This document shows, piece after piece, positions 54,942 to 64,000 of a stretch of DNA of 64,000 bases. The notes under the pieces were generated by a model. It was not told where the DNA came from. It ran no database searches and saw only the letters and a program-made list of their open reading frames with translations. Origin of the DNA: an uncultured Cohaesibacter sp. Lineage in GTDB: Bacteria; Pseudomonadota; Alphaproteobacteria; Rhizobiales; Cohaesibacteraceae. The position numbers and the translations under genes were made by a program. Positions within the stretch are counted from its first letter, which is position 1; each line of letters starts with the position of its first letter. The stretch lies in assembly GCF_963677725.1 (NCBI RefSeq), contig NZ_OY782507.1, positions 310,001-374,000 on the forward strand. The letters are read 5' to 3'.

Positions 54942-55840
54942 CGATCGCGTCTATTTGTGTTGCAAGTATTGGACGCGACCATCTGTTTGTGACGATTGAG
55001 AGTGTGGAGAAAGCAATTGCCCATTCTGGCGTTGAGGCTGAAATCATCATCGCAGATGACAGCAAGACCGGAGCTGTGGGAAAGCTGATTGGACAGCGGG
55101 CGGGCTGCTCAATCCTGCAGGTTGCCGCTGGCAACGTATCCAAAGCGCGCAATGCCTGTCTTGACGCGGCAACGGGTCGGTGGATCATCTTTGTTGATGA
55201 CGATGAATATGTGGCGGAAGACTGGCTGTCGGAATTCATCGCCGCCACAAAGCGTCATGATGCAGAGGTCATACTTGCGCCCGTCTATCACAATTACCCC
55301 GAAAGCACCCCGGCTTGGTTTCGGGCCGCGGATCCCCTTTTTGATGATTGGCATTGGTCAGACGATGGCAGACTGAGCGAGATTGGCCGAACTGGTAACA
55401 CGTTGGTTTGCCGAGCCTTTATCGAAACGAATGCTCTCCGGTTTGATCCTGCCTTTGGCAAAACGGGTGGAGAAGATCACGACTTTTTTCATCGGCTGCG
55501 CGATCTGGGCGGGCGGATGGTCGTGATCGATAAAGCCAAGGCATGGGAAGAGGTCCCTCTTTCTCGCTGCAACGCCGCCTATATGCTCAAGCGCAGCAGA
55601 ATACAGGGCACAAGTCACGCAAGGGTCATGCTCGCGCGCGCTTCATTCATTAAGCGCTTTATGTTTATGGTAGATGCGGCCGCAAAACTGGTCGCGTCAG
55701 CCTTGCTCACCCTCGCGGCCCTCCTGTCAGGGCGCAAGCATATGTTGTTCTGGGGCATGAAAGCCGCTTTGAACTGCGGGAAAATCCTTGGCGCTCTTGG
55801 CGTAGCAAGAAGGATAAGCTGGCATCCGGGTCAACATTAG
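54938..55840 (+). CDS. GT2 family glycosyltransferase
   Basis: 300 residues with the GT-A signature SICVASIGRDHL, IIIADDSKTG and the DxD-type FVDDDEYV (about residue 86). The C-terminal part has a hydrophobic segment (about 250-270) that could anchor it. It is the last gene of the plus-strand exopolysaccharide operon, with a 4-nt overlap. It is convergent with the minus-strand operon. Confidence 0.87.
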   Translation: MTIASICVASIGRDHLFVTIESVEKAIAHSGVEAEIIIADDSKTGAVGKLIGQRAGCSILQVAAGNVSKARNACLDAATGRWIIFVDDDEYVAEDWLSEFIAATKRHDAEVILAPVYHNYPESTPAWFRAADPLFDDWHWSDDGRLSEIGRTGNTLVCRAFIETNALRFDPAFGKTGGEDHDFFHRLRDLGGRMVVIDKAKAWEEVPLSRCNAAYMLKRSRIQGTSHARVMLARASFIKRFMFMVDAAAKLVASALLTLAALLSGRKHMLFWGMKAALNCGKILGALGVARRISWHPGQH

Positions 55841-55919
55841 ACGCATGCCTCTCCTCAAAGCCTTCATTCTCCATATCAGCGGATCCCAACCATCTTTCTT
55901 TCATCTAAGACCATCAGGC

Positions 55920-57050
55920 TCACTTACGCACGTAGGCGAGTATCTTTCGAACCTTTGGATCGTTGCGCAGACATGCTTTGAGTTTCCAAAACTGGAAATA
56001 CAATTTGCCCAACAGCGAGCATGGATAAACCGCATCAAAGAGAGGGTTGCATGTTGCGCCAAAGCCGGCCTTGTATGGCAAATCACCGATTGAGAAATCA
56101 TAGACTTTATAGCCAGCGCCAAAAAAGTGCCGCATGGTTTCATCAAAAAGCTGGATCCCGGGGGCGTATTTGTCCCATTCGCTCTCGATAGAGGCCGGAA
56201 ACAACGCCAGCATGTGATGCTTGAAAACCAAGCCAACCAGCATGGCAACATCCGTTCCATTCACACTCAAACGGGCCCACCATAGCTGTGTTGCGGACGG
56301 GTCTGGTTGAGACAGTGCCCTGTAGGCCTCCTGCCAATCGGGGCTGGCCAATATATCAGTCCAACCTCTTTGGCGTGCCCAAATGCGGCGCATTTCATAA
56401 AAATCATTCAGATTTTCGTCTGTCACCTGTTCGCCAATCTTGATTTCCACATGGCGATCCGTTTCGCGGCTCAGTTTGCGTTTTCTGCGACCGGTCGAAA
56501 CCCTGATGCTTTTTGAGTGGTTTTGGTTGGCGAAAGTATCGTAATCGCCGTCAGGTAAAATGCACCATGAGGACAGAGGCAAACGACGCATGTTCTTTGC
56601 ATGGACCAGAGCATTATCCCCTCCACAAACGGATTGCGGAACCTTGTTGATATAGAAATAGTCGCAAGGCAGGTTTCGGGACAGGAAGTTGAGGATCAGG
56701 TCGATGGACTCCGGCCCTACCCTCGTTTCATCGATGGCAGCAAAGCCGTAGTCGACGATCTCTTCATCTATGAGCGTCAGAACCGACAGACCATTCTTTC
56801 GCCTTTTCACAAACGGGAAGATTGCAATTGGGTCAGGATCGCCTTTGATGCTGATTGTGGCGATTACAATCGAATGTCTCTTGGCTGCGGTTTCTAGGAT
56901 GACCCGCATTGCGAAAAAGGAATGGAAAGCACTCAGGATCGCCTTGGATTCAAGCTGTTTCCAATCGCTCTCAACATCGTCAAAGCGCGACGCAAACCGG
57001 ATTTTCAGATTGCTTGCAACTAAGTCACTTGAAATGATCGCTCGGGTCAT
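55920..57050 (-). CDS. GNAT-fold acetyltransferase of the CelD/BcsL-FemAB type
   Basis: 376 residues. The C-terminal GNAT domain is visible in FYEMRRIWARQRGWTDIL and GTDVAMLVGLVFKHHMLALFPAS, the pattern of the acetyltransferase group found in exopolysaccharide clusters. It may acetylate or otherwise acylate the sugar chain. It is the last gene of the minus-strand operon and overlaps the previous gene by 4 nt. Confidence 0.82.
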   Translation of the reverse strand: MTRAIISSDLVASNLKIRFASRFDDVESDWKQLESKAILSAFHSFFAMRVILETAAKRHSIVIATISIKGDPDPIAIFPFVKRRKNGLSVLTLIDEEIVDYGFAAIDETRVGPESIDLILNFLSRNLPCDYFYINKVPQSVCGGDNALVHAKNMRRLPLSSWCILPDGDYDTFANQNHSKSIRVSTGRRKRKLSRETDRHVEIKIGEQVTDENLNDFYEMRRIWARQRGWTDILASPDWQEAYRALSQPDPSATQLWWARLSVNGTDVAMLVGLVFKHHMLALFPASIESEWDKYAPGIQLFDETMRHFFGAGYKVYDFSIGDLPYKAGFGATCNPLFDAVYPCSLLGKLYFQFWKLKACLRNDPKVRKILAYVRK

Positions 57051-57958
57051 GGTTGCGTTCCGCCCTTTGATCTTGATGTGAAATACAGATCGAGAAGCCA
57101 GCTTTCCGCTTTTTTGGGAAGCAGACCACGGAGGATGAACAGCAAAATTTCACGCAATGGCACAGCTCTTGAGACCCCGGCTTTAAAGAAAATGCGTAAG
57201 CAAAACAAAAAATGCTTAGGGAATATATGTTGTGCAACGCAGCGAGCTTTGAATGCAAGGCGTGCACGTTTGGTTACATTGTCAGGAAGAGAAGAGATCC
57301 AGTTCATGCGGCTCTCAACGTCGACCTCTCTGGATAGACGGCCTTCTGTGCGATAATCCGACCAAATATAGAGAAGCTGCGGCAGCATTGTTGTGACCAT
57401 GCCTTTTTGCTCGGCCTGAATCACCAGATCCGGGTCTTCATATGGTGGCGGTTTGAAGGCAAGGACCGCAGCTGCGGATTTGGAAATCACCAATGCGGAA
57501 CTGCTAATATTGCCTGCCATCACAAAGAAGAAATCCGCGATTGGCGTGTCACCGTCCCAAAGATCTCTGGGCATTGGGATTTCAACCCCATTTCCTCGGT
57601 CGCGCACCCCTCGCGAAAAAGCAAGATCAAAAGGCGCTTTTTGGTAATGCTCGGCAAAAACCTCGAGCTTGTTGGGCAAAAAGACGTCATCTGCGTCCAG
57701 GAAAAAAATCAGCTCCCCTTTTGATCGTTCCATACCCAGATTGCGCGCAAAGGAAGGGCCTTTTTGTTGGGTGGTCACCAACTTTGTACGTGAATTGTCG
57801 CAAATCTTTTTTGCTTCGCTGAGGTCGTGATCAGTCACGCCATTTGCAACGACAAGGATCTCCAGGTCCTGCCAGGTTTGTGCAAGGACACTCTTTACTG
57901 CTCTTTGCAAATCCTCTGGATTGCGATGCCACGGAATAACGACCGAGAGCAACATCAC
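57047..57958 (-). CDS. GT2 family glycosyltransferase
   Basis: 303 residues with SVVIPWHRNPEDL, ILVVANG and the metal site FFLDADDVFLP (near residue 90). No membrane segments. It overlaps both neighbours by 4 nt, so it is made together with the WecG-type and GNAT proteins. Confidence 0.88.
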   Translation of the reverse strand: MMLLSVVIPWHRNPEDLQRAVKSVLAQTWQDLEILVVANGVTDHDLSEAKKICDNSRTKLVTTQQKGPSFARNLGMERSKGELIFFLDADDVFLPNKLEVFAEHYQKAPFDLAFSRGVRDRGNGVEIPMPRDLWDGDTPIADFFFVMAGNISSSALVISKSAAAVLAFKPPPYEDPDLVIQAEQKGMVTTMLPQLLYIWSDYRTEGRLSREVDVESRMNWISSLPDNVTKRARLAFKARCVAQHIFPKHFLFCLRIFFKAGVSRAVPLREILLFILRGLLPKKAESWLLDLYFTSRSKGGTQP

Positions 57959-58761
57959 AAGTAATTTTCTCTTCTTGAGGGCTCTCTCATGGAGAGTTCC
58001 AATCGTTTATCGGGCGCACGCCATTGAGAAAAAATGGTCATGAGGTAGAGCGGATTGAGATAGAGATACCGGCGCCACAGTCTTTTGGGCTCGTGAATGA
58101 GCCTATAGAGCCATTCTAAACCGTTGTTGCCCATCCAACCGGGCGCTTGTGACAAGAGACCTGCGTGGAAGTCAAACGCAGCCCCGACTGCCAGTGTTGG
58201 AACACTCAGCTGGGCTGCATTCTCATAGGCAAACACTTCCTGCCGAGGGCACCCCAAGCCGACAAAGACAATGTCAGCTCCGGTCTGCTTGACTTTCTCC
58301 ATTGCGTCACGGCTGTCATCATCATTGCCCTGACGAAACTGGGATGGTGTTGAGCCTGCGATTTTCAAGTTTGGAAATTCTGCCAGCAGATTGTCTTGAA
58401 GCGCGGCGATAACCTCTTTCCTGCTGCCATAGAGAAATATGGACAGGCCCTCGCTTTCGGCGGCAGCGCAGACCCTTTTCATCAATTCAGGGCCATAAAC
58501 TCTGTTTGGAAGATTTTCGTTGTGGAGCCATTTAAGAGCCCACCGGACCGGTTGACCATCAGGCACCACAAGATCGAGCTGGTTCAATCGATGCCGGTGT
58601 TGATCATCTTGTACGCCTGTCATGACACCGTGCACAGCCAATGCCGACACAGACAGTTTTTGCTTGTCTTTAGCCGCTTGTATCACCTTGCTGACGGCGG
58701 CCTCATAGTCGATCACGCTGATATTTATACCGGCGACATTTCTCTTCCCGCGATCGATCAT
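57955..58761 (-). CDS. WecG/TagA/CpsF-family glycosyltransferase
   Basis: 268 residues with the family patterns [15 protein letters not shown] and [15 protein letters not shown], followed by [25 protein letters not shown]. This family (GT26) adds N-acetylmannosaminuronate or similar sugars to a lipid-linked intermediate. The donor cannot be inferred here. It overlaps both neighbours by 4 nt. Confidence 0.9.
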   Translation of the reverse strand: MIDRGKRNVAGINISVIDYEAAVSKVIQAAKDKQKLSVSALAVHGVMTGVQDDQHRHRLNQLDLVVPDGQPVRWALKWLHNENLPNRVYGPELMKRVCAAAESEGLSIFLYGSRKEVIAALQDNLLAEFPNLKIAGSTPSQFRQGNDDDSRDAMEKVKQTGADIVFVGLGCPRQEVFAYENAAQLSVPTLAVGAAFDFHAGLLSQAPGWMGNNGLEWLYRLIHEPKRLWRRYLYLNPLYLMTIFSQWRAPDKRLELSMREPSRRENYL

Positions 58762-59843
58762 GGCGCAGACTTTCTCCAGCGCTGATGGCCGTTCTCGAAC
58801 ATTTCCTCAAGGATCGCCTGAATATCGAACTGCAGCTTGAAATCTGGATAATCCTGTTGGAAGCGGGAAATGTCTGAAATCCACCAGATATGGTCCCCGA
58901 TGCGGTTTTCTTCATCATAGGTCCAATTAAGGGATCGCCCGCAAATCTTCTCGCCCATCGCTATCGCTTCAAGCATTGAGCAGTTCGAGAAGCGGCTTCC
59001 CCCCATATTGTAAACCTTGGCCGGGGCTGGCGCTTTGAAATATTCCCAGATTGCCGCCACCAAATCGCTGGAATGAATGTTGTCTCGCACTTGCTTGCCT
59101 TTGTAGCCAAACACGCGATAGGGCTTGTCTGTTGCGATACACTGCATCAGATAGGCAAGAAATCCGTGCAACTCTGCACCGGAATGACCCGAACCCGTCA
59201 AACAGCCGCCTCTGAAGACTGCGGTGTTCATTCCGAAATATCGGCCATATTCCTGCACCATCACATCGGCAGCAACTTTTGATGCCCCAAAGACACTGTG
59301 GGTGCTCTGGTCAATCGACATGGTTTCGTCGATCCCCTTGTCTGCGAAGGGATGGGACGGATCAAGTTCCCAGCGGGTGTCTGTTTCAACCAGTGGCAAG
59401 GAATTAGGGGTGTCGCCATAAACCTTGTTGGTCGAAAGAAAGACGAATGCGGCATGGGGAGCATGTTTGCGAACGGCTTCGAGCAGATAGTGTGTGGCGA
59501 TCGCATTGACAGAAAAATCGGTCAATGGTTCTTTAGCTGCCCAGTCGTGTGAGGGTTGCGCTGCTGCATGGACGACATATTTCAACTCAGAGGCCAGAGA
59601 TTTTACAAGCGCTTCGACGGCTTCGTAGTTTCTGAGGTCAATATCGTGGTGTGTGTAATTGGGGATCGTCTTTTCCAACTCTTGCACGCGCCATTGCGTT
59701 GAAGAGCTTTCCCCGAAAAAATACTGTCGCAGGTTATTGTCAACGCCATGGACCTGCATGCCCAGATCCGAGAACTTGGCGACTGCTTCTGAGCCTATGA
59801 GGCCACCGGACCCTGTTACAATTATCATATCCAACCTGTTCAT
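58758..59843 (-). CDS. NAD-dependent epimerase/dehydratase, CDP-tyvelose-epimerase-like
   Basis: 361 residues of the extended SDR family with the NAD motif TGSGGLIG near the start. The segment [14 protein letters not shown] and [19 protein letters not shown] resemble the CDP-paratose/tyvelose epimerase branch. The usual Tyr of Tyr-x-x-x-Lys is Phe (SVFGASK); I recall Phe there in this branch. It is the first gene of the minus-strand operon. Its substrate is an unknown nucleotide sugar. Confidence 0.86.
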   Translation of the reverse strand: MNRLDMIIVTGSGGLIGSEAVAKFSDLGMQVHGVDNNLRQYFFGESSSTQWRVQELEKTIPNYTHHDIDLRNYEAVEALVKSLASELKYVVHAAAQPSHDWAAKEPLTDFSVNAIATHYLLEAVRKHAPHAAFVFLSTNKVYGDTPNSLPLVETDTRWELDPSHPFADKGIDETMSIDQSTHSVFGASKVAADVMVQEYGRYFGMNTAVFRGGCLTGSGHSGAELHGFLAYLMQCIATDKPYRVFGYKGKQVRDNIHSSDLVAAIWEYFKAPAPAKVYNMGGSRFSNCSMLEAIAMGEKICGRSLNWTYDEENRIGDHIWWISDISRFQQDYPDFKLQFDIQAILEEMFENGHQRWRKSAP

Positions 59844-60073
59844 TTCGTTAGATGAAGAAGCGTTTTGCCCGACCGGATGGGTGATCCAACTTGCTCATTT
59901 TCTTCTCAAAGTCACCAAGACTGAGAAGGTGGTCGCATCTCGCATTCTTCGTATTAAGGCAAGAACAAAGACCCAACTTGCCTCATTGCTGGATCCTTGC
60001 ATGGTATCAAGCGCCAAAAGACACGGGCATGCATCTCACTCCCCGAGCTTTCGGTATCGGACATGTCAGAAAA
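59844..60073. other. Upstream region of the epimerase gene
   Basis: Non-coding stretch that, with the small ORF at 60074-60316 and the gap to 60455, makes a 612-bp gap before the GH3 gene. It should hold the promoter of the epimerase operon. No clear operator was seen. Confidence 0.4.
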
Positions 60074-60316
60074 TCAGCCAAAATTTCCCATCAAGCCTTC
60101 ATCGCGTTGCGACAACCCAAAACCCATGACAACAGAAAACGGGATTGCAATAATCAAAATGGAAAGAATTACGGACAGATAACTTGTCCCCCATACAATG
60201 AAAGACCAAGTCATCAAATAACCAAGAAGCAAAATAAAACCAAACATGACACAACCATTTACGCGTGTTTCGGGGTAATGCACTTTCGCACAAAGAGCCG
60301 GGTTGAGCCATCGCAT
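60074..60316 (-). CDS. Possible small membrane protein (two helices)
   Basis: 80 residues, strongly hydrophobic between residues 24 and 68, with two predicted helices (FGFILLLGYLMTWSF and VILSILIIAIPFSVVMGFG). No Shine-Dalgarno sequence is obvious at the ATG at 60316, and an internal ATG at residue 24 is equally possible. No family is recognised. It could be the first gene of the epimerase operon or a chance frame. Confidence 0.4.
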   Translation of the reverse strand: MRWLNPALCAKVHYPETRVNGCVMFGFILLLGYLMTWSFIVWGTSYLSVILSILIIAIPFSVVMGFGLSQRDEGLMGNFG

Positions 60317-60455
60317 AATTAATTCTTGGTTAACTCCAATACTGGTGTCAAACCGCGTTAAAATGCATCCCGAATAGAGAGCAATTCTTGGAAATACGCG
60401 TCCCCGAGATGGCGTTTAAATCCAAATCGATGACCCGGTTTATCGTCAAAGCGTT

Positions 60456-62828
60456 CTAGCCAATTTCAGCACGGCTTTCCATGCGCCATGATTTGCCAAG
60501 TGCGTGCGTTTTGCCAGTGAGCGTGACACGCGCCTGCAAGCGAATATCGCCGCTCGACGCACCGACCATCAGGCAATGGGTTCCCGGTTCCACAATCCGG
60601 TGACCTTCCGGTCCTGTGAAGCAGAGCATGTCGGTTGGCACCACAAAGGTTACCCTGCCCGTTTCGCCTGCTTTCAGCGCGACCCGCGTGAAAGCTTTTA
60701 GCTCCTTGACGGGACGGACAACACTGGCCAGCTCATCGCGCACATAAAGCTGAGGCACGGCGACGCCAGCTCTTTGCCCCGTGTTGGTCACGGTGAAGGA
60801 CAGGCAGATTTCACCGCTTTCACAGTCCACCTCTTCCTCGGCGAGGGACAGGTCAGAGAAGGCAAAGTCCGTAAAGCTCAGGCCATGCCCGAAGGGATAA
60901 GCCGAACCAAAATGGCGGGCAATCGGAGTGCCGGAGCTTTTGAAATTGTGGTTATAGAAGTAAGGCGCGGCACCCGCACTCTTCGGGATAGACAGCGTCA
61001 AGCGTCCGGATGGTTCCACAGCCCCGGTGAGGACATTGGCTAACGCCACGCCACCCTGCTGGCCTGAGAAGAAGGTCATCACCTGCGCGGCGAGTTTGTC
61101 TTCAAGGCCCCCAAGATTGTAAGGGCGTCCAGAGGACAGCACCACGATCACCGGTTTACCCGTCCCAACCACTGCATCCAGCAGGTCTTGCTGCACCCCA
61201 GGCAAGGCAAGACTATCGACATCGGAGCCTTCCCCCACGGTGCCGGTCTGGAAGATGCCGGACAGGTCACCTACGCAGACAATGGCAACATCGGCATCTT
61301 TCGCCGCAGCCACAGCCTCGGGGATCATGTCAAGACGTGTGGACAGACTGGATGCCTGCTCCAGACTGGTGCTGTCATCCACATCGCCGGGGAACACGGG
61401 TGCGCCGGACTTGCGGTCATCGAGAATATTGCAGCCGCGGGCATAGGTGATGTCCACCTTGTCTCCGAGAAGATCCTTGAGGCCAGCCAGCGGCGTGACG
61501 ACATTGGCGATTTCTTCTTCTTCATCATTGTGAATGAGGTGAACCGGGAAGCTATAATCCCCCAGCAGGGCCAGCGGATCATCTGCGGTCGGGCCGATGA
61601 CGGCGATCTTTTTCTGGCCTGAAAGCGGTAGGATGCCATTGTTGGAGACGATTACAACCGATTGTTCGGCCACTTTTCGCGCCACATCCACTGCCATTTC
61701 ACTTTGCAGCGTGATGGCACTGTCGTCTGTATAGGGTTTTTCGAAGAGGCCAATGCGGAATTTTTCCACCAACACGCGTTTCACAATTTCGTTGATGGTA
61801 TCCTCGGTGATGAGGCCGCGCTTGATGGCTTCTTCCAGATCCTTGGCGCAGTCATCGCCGGGCAGCTCGATATCCAGACCCGCATTGAACGACAGAGCCG
61901 CCGCTTCCGCTTCATCGCTTGCAATGCCATGATGCTGGTATAGCAGGGAAACCCCCACATAGTCAGCCACGACCAAACCATCAAAGCCCCAATCCTCGCG
62001 CAACACCTTGGTCAGCAGATGACGGGAGGCATGGACCGGCTCATTGTCGATGTCGTGATAGGCGGGCATGATCGATCCGGCATTGGCCAGCTTTACCGCC
62101 ATTTCAAAGGGCAAGAGGAACATATCGTTGAGTTCGCGCCAACCCATATGAACTGGCGCATGGTTGCGTCCACCCTCACTGGCCGAATGGCCCGCATAAT
62201 GCTTGAGCGTAGCTAGCAGATCTCGTTTTTCGCCTTGCAGGCCCTTCACATAGTGAGTGGCCATGAGACCACAAAGATACGGGTCTTCGCCGAAGGTTTC
62301 CTCTGTGCGGCCCCAGCGGGCATCGCGCGCCACATCCAGAACCGGCGCCAGCCCCTGATGGCATCCCACGGCGCGGGCTTCCTCGCCGATCATCTTGCCA
62401 ACCTCTTCAATGAGATCGGGATTCCAGGTGGCACCATAGCTCAGAGATGACGGGAACAGGGTTGCACCCTTGATCATCAGTCCTGAAAGGCACTCTTCAT
62501 GTGACATGACCGGGATACCGAGGCGAGTCTCTTCGAGCATGAATTTCTGTAAGGCATTTAGCGCCCGCACACCTTCTGCCGGGTCAATGCTGCGGGTGCC
62601 GAGCGGGCGCGTGATCTGGCCGAGCCCTCGGCCCAGCATCTGGCGCAATGTGTTGGCATCGCTCTCACCGGTGAATTGATCGCTGCGGACCTGGTGATCG
62701 CCATTTTCATTCAAAAACAACCAGACAGCATGCATCTGGCCGATTTTCTCGTCCAAGGTCATCCGAGACAGAAGGTCGTCTGCGCGCGCGCCTGGGCTGC
62801 GGGTCGTGTCTTTATAAAGTACAGTCAT
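60456..62828 (-). CDS. Glycoside hydrolase family 3 beta-glucosidase/beta-xylosidase
   Basis: 790 residues with GH3 landmarks: PVMSHEECLSG (107-117), VARDARWGRTEETFGEDPYL, LKHYAGHS and the nucleophile Asp289 in GFDGLVVADY. A GH3 C-terminal domain and a fibronectin III-like end follow. No signal peptide, so it is a cytosolic enzyme for imported oligosaccharides. ATG at 62828 has AAGGA 11 nt upstream; a GTG at 62858 would overlap the upstream ABC gene by 4 nt and is an alternative. Substrate could be beta-glucosides or xylo-oligosaccharides. Confidence 0.9.
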   Translation of the reverse strand: MTVLYKDTTRSPGARADDLLSRMTLDEKIGQMHAVWLFLNENGDHQVRSDQFTGESDANTLRQMLGRGLGQITRPLGTRSIDPAEGVRALNALQKFMLEETRLGIPVMSHEECLSGLMIKGATLFPSSLSYGATWNPDLIEEVGKMIGEEARAVGCHQGLAPVLDVARDARWGRTEETFGEDPYLCGLMATHYVKGLQGEKRDLLATLKHYAGHSASEGGRNHAPVHMGWRELNDMFLLPFEMAVKLANAGSIMPAYHDIDNEPVHASRHLLTKVLREDWGFDGLVVADYVGVSLLYQHHGIASDEAEAAALSFNAGLDIELPGDDCAKDLEEAIKRGLITEDTINEIVKRVLVEKFRIGLFEKPYTDDSAITLQSEMAVDVARKVAEQSVVIVSNNGILPLSGQKKIAVIGPTADDPLALLGDYSFPVHLIHNDEEEEIANVVTPLAGLKDLLGDKVDITYARGCNILDDRKSGAPVFPGDVDDSTSLEQASSLSTRLDMIPEAVAAAKDADVAIVCVGDLSGIFQTGTVGEGSDVDSLALPGVQQDLLDAVVGTGKPVIVVLSSGRPYNLGGLEDKLAAQVMTFFSGQQGGVALANVLTGAVEPSGRLTLSIPKSAGAAPYFYNHNFKSSGTPIARHFGSAYPFGHGLSFTDFAFSDLSLAEEEVDCESGEICLSFTVTNTGQRAGVAVPQLYVRDELASVVRPVKELKAFTRVALKAGETGRVTFVVPTDMLCFTGPEGHRIVEPGTHCLMVGASSGDIRLQARVTLTGKTHALGKSWRMESRAEIG

Positions 62829-62854
62829 TGGTCTAACGTCCTTGGATGCGCTCT

Positions 62855-64000
62855 TCACAGCGACAGGGCATCAAAGCTGGGGGATGTCGGTGCTGGGTTG
62901 AGGTGGGTGAATGCATCCCCTGCCTCGTCGAACAGGTGGCAAAGCTCTGGGCTGACATGGAACTTGATCGCCCCGCGCACAGCGACCATCGCTTCGTCCG
63001 AAACCTTGGCGATCATTGGTGCTTGCGCATTCTGGGAGAGATAGAGGAAACTATATTCCCCAAAATTCTCGATCGCTTTCAGTGGGCGCGCGAAGACCTG
63101 TTCCTGCACCTCGTCCTCAACCGGATTCATATGCTCAGGTCGGATTCCGAGTGTGAGTTTCGCACCTATCGGCACATTTCCGGTCGCGACCGGGACAAAC
63201 AGCTCCTCGCCGCTTTCCAATCTGACACGGGCACCATCTTGACATGTTGCAACAAGGGAGACGGGCAGAAAATTCATCGATGGGGACCCAAGAAAACCCG
63301 CCACGAACAGATTTTTGGGCCGATGATAAAGCTCAAGGGGTGTTCCGATCTGGGCAATGGACCCCTTTGTCACCACATCATCCCCTGCCCGCAACAATAC
63401 GATTTTGTCCGCCAATGCCATCGCTTCAGTCTGATCGTGGGTCACATAGATCATGCTGGCTTCGGGGAACTTGCGATGCAGATTGGCAATTTCGGTGCGC
63501 ATATGGACACGCAAGGCGGCGTCGAGGTTCGAAAGTGGTTCATCGAACAGAAAAACCGCTGGCTGGCGCACGATGGCCCTGCCAATGGCAACGCGCTGGC
63601 GCTGACCGCCCGATAATTGCTTTGGTTTGCGCTCCAGAAGGGTTTCGATCTGCAAGATGCGGGCCGCCTCATTGACGCGGGTTTCAATCTCTTCCTTGGG
63701 CGTTTTTGCCTGCTTGAGGCCGAATGCCATATTCTCATAGACCGACATATGCGGATAGAGAGCGTAATTCTGGAATACCATGGCCACCCGGCGCTCTGCA
63801 GGCAGAGCATCATTCATGCGCTGGTTTCCAATTTTCAGCTCGCCCTGTGTCAGTGTCTCGATACCTGCAATCATGCGCAGCAAGGTGGACTTGCCGCAGC
63901 CCGATGGTCCAAGGAAGACGCAGAATTCACCGTCCCCGATTTCCAGATTGATTTCATTAAGGACAGTCGCACGGCCGAACCGTTTTGCTGCATTATCAAG
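62855..64000 (-). CDS. Sugar ABC transporter ATPase, UgpC/MalK/MsmX type (cut by the window edge)
   Basis: The frame is open to the window end, missing only a few N-terminal residues. Walker [11 protein letters not shown]-loop [11 protein letters not shown], signature [14 protein letters not shown], Walker [12 protein letters not shown] and switch His VTHDQ are intact, followed by an OB-type regulatory domain (GIRPEH). It sits directly before the GH3 gene, so it probably energises uptake of the beta-linked sugar that the GH3 enzyme cleaves. The permease and binding-protein genes should lie beyond the window end. Confidence 0.92.
   Translation of the reverse strand, partial: LDNAAKRFGRATVLNEINLEIGDGEFCVFLGPSGCGKSTLLRMIAGIETLTQGELKIGNQRMNDALPAERRVAMVFQNYALYPHMSVYENMAFGLKQAKTPKEEIETRVNEAARILQIETLLERKPKQLSGGQRQRVAIGRAIVRQPAVFLFDEPLSNLDAALRVHMRTEIANLHRKFPEASMIYVTHDQTEAMALADKIVLLRAGDDVVTKGSIAQIGTPLELYHRPKNLFVAGFLGSPSMNFLPVSLVATCQDGARVRLESGEELFVPVATGNVPIGAKLTLGIRPEHMNPVEDEVQEQVFARPLKAIENFGEYSFLYLSQNAQAPMIAKVSDEAMVAVRGAIKFHVSPELCHLFDEAGDAFTHLNPAPTSPSFDALSL

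Overview
The window looks like the chromosome of an alphaproteobacterium, probably a marine or facultatively anaerobic member of the Hyphomicrobiales (Rhizobiales). This rests on the family make-up: an aapJQMP-type amino acid transporter, an ExoY-size sugar transferase, a Ugp system and Rhizobiales-style regulators. G+C is moderate and genes are densely packed. No rRNA, tRNA, CRISPR array, insertion sequence or prophage was recognised. The first gene (torS) and the last gene (a UgpC/MalK-type ATPase) are cut by the window edges.

Layout. 1-7558: anaerobic TMAO respiration (3' end of torS, divergent torR, then torC-torD-torA, then moaA for the molybdenum cofactor). 7629-14812: a LysR regulator divergent from a ugpBAEC-type glycerol-3-phosphate importer, followed by a Na+/phosphate cotransporter with a PhoU-like tail. 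14895-16410: a small coiled-coil protein and a YdjM-type membrane hydrolase. 16426-21865 (minus strand): four genes in a row for a divergent ABC exporter-like protein, a cyclic-nucleotide-binding protein, a metallo-beta-lactamase-fold hydrolase and a membrane class III cyclase. This looks like a self-contained cyclic-nucleotide module and is the most interesting part of the window. 22300-25626: cysteine synthase, an AhpD-like protein, a mercaptopyruvate sulfurtransferase and a formyltransferase-like protein. 25705-30223: aapJQMP. 30546-31733: cystathionine beta-lyase. 31827-36067: a four-gene envelope or lipid glycosylation operon (ArnT-like, PAP2, GT2, TVP38). 36647-42198: a receiver-plus-kinase protein, an AEC carrier, a TPR-sulfotransferase and a LysR regulator. 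42316-44180: rtcB-prfH, for RNA repair and ribosome rescue. 44880-46888: a YqhD-type aldehyde reductase and a DJ-1/Hsp31-type protein. 47273-59843: an exopolysaccharide locus of two convergent operons. 60456-64000: a GH3 glycosidase and an ABC ATPase for sugar uptake.

How the genes work together. The tor genes make a complete electron path from quinol through the pentahaem TorC to periplasmic TorA, with a dedicated chaperone and a co-located MoaA. The exopolysaccharide locus has a UDP-xylose synthase, an initiating sugar transferase, two GT2 transferases, one WecG-type transferase, a flippase, a polymerase and a chain-length protein. It also carries an exported GH10 endo-xylanase, which suggests a xylose-containing polymer trimmed by its own hydrolase. 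Several operons are tightly coupled by 1-17 nt overlaps. In the cyclic-nucleotide module the cyclase and the receptor carry recognisable binding residues, while the ABC ATPase has lost its canonical catalytic residues and has a roughly 290-residue insertion that looks like repeated copies of the helical subdomain.
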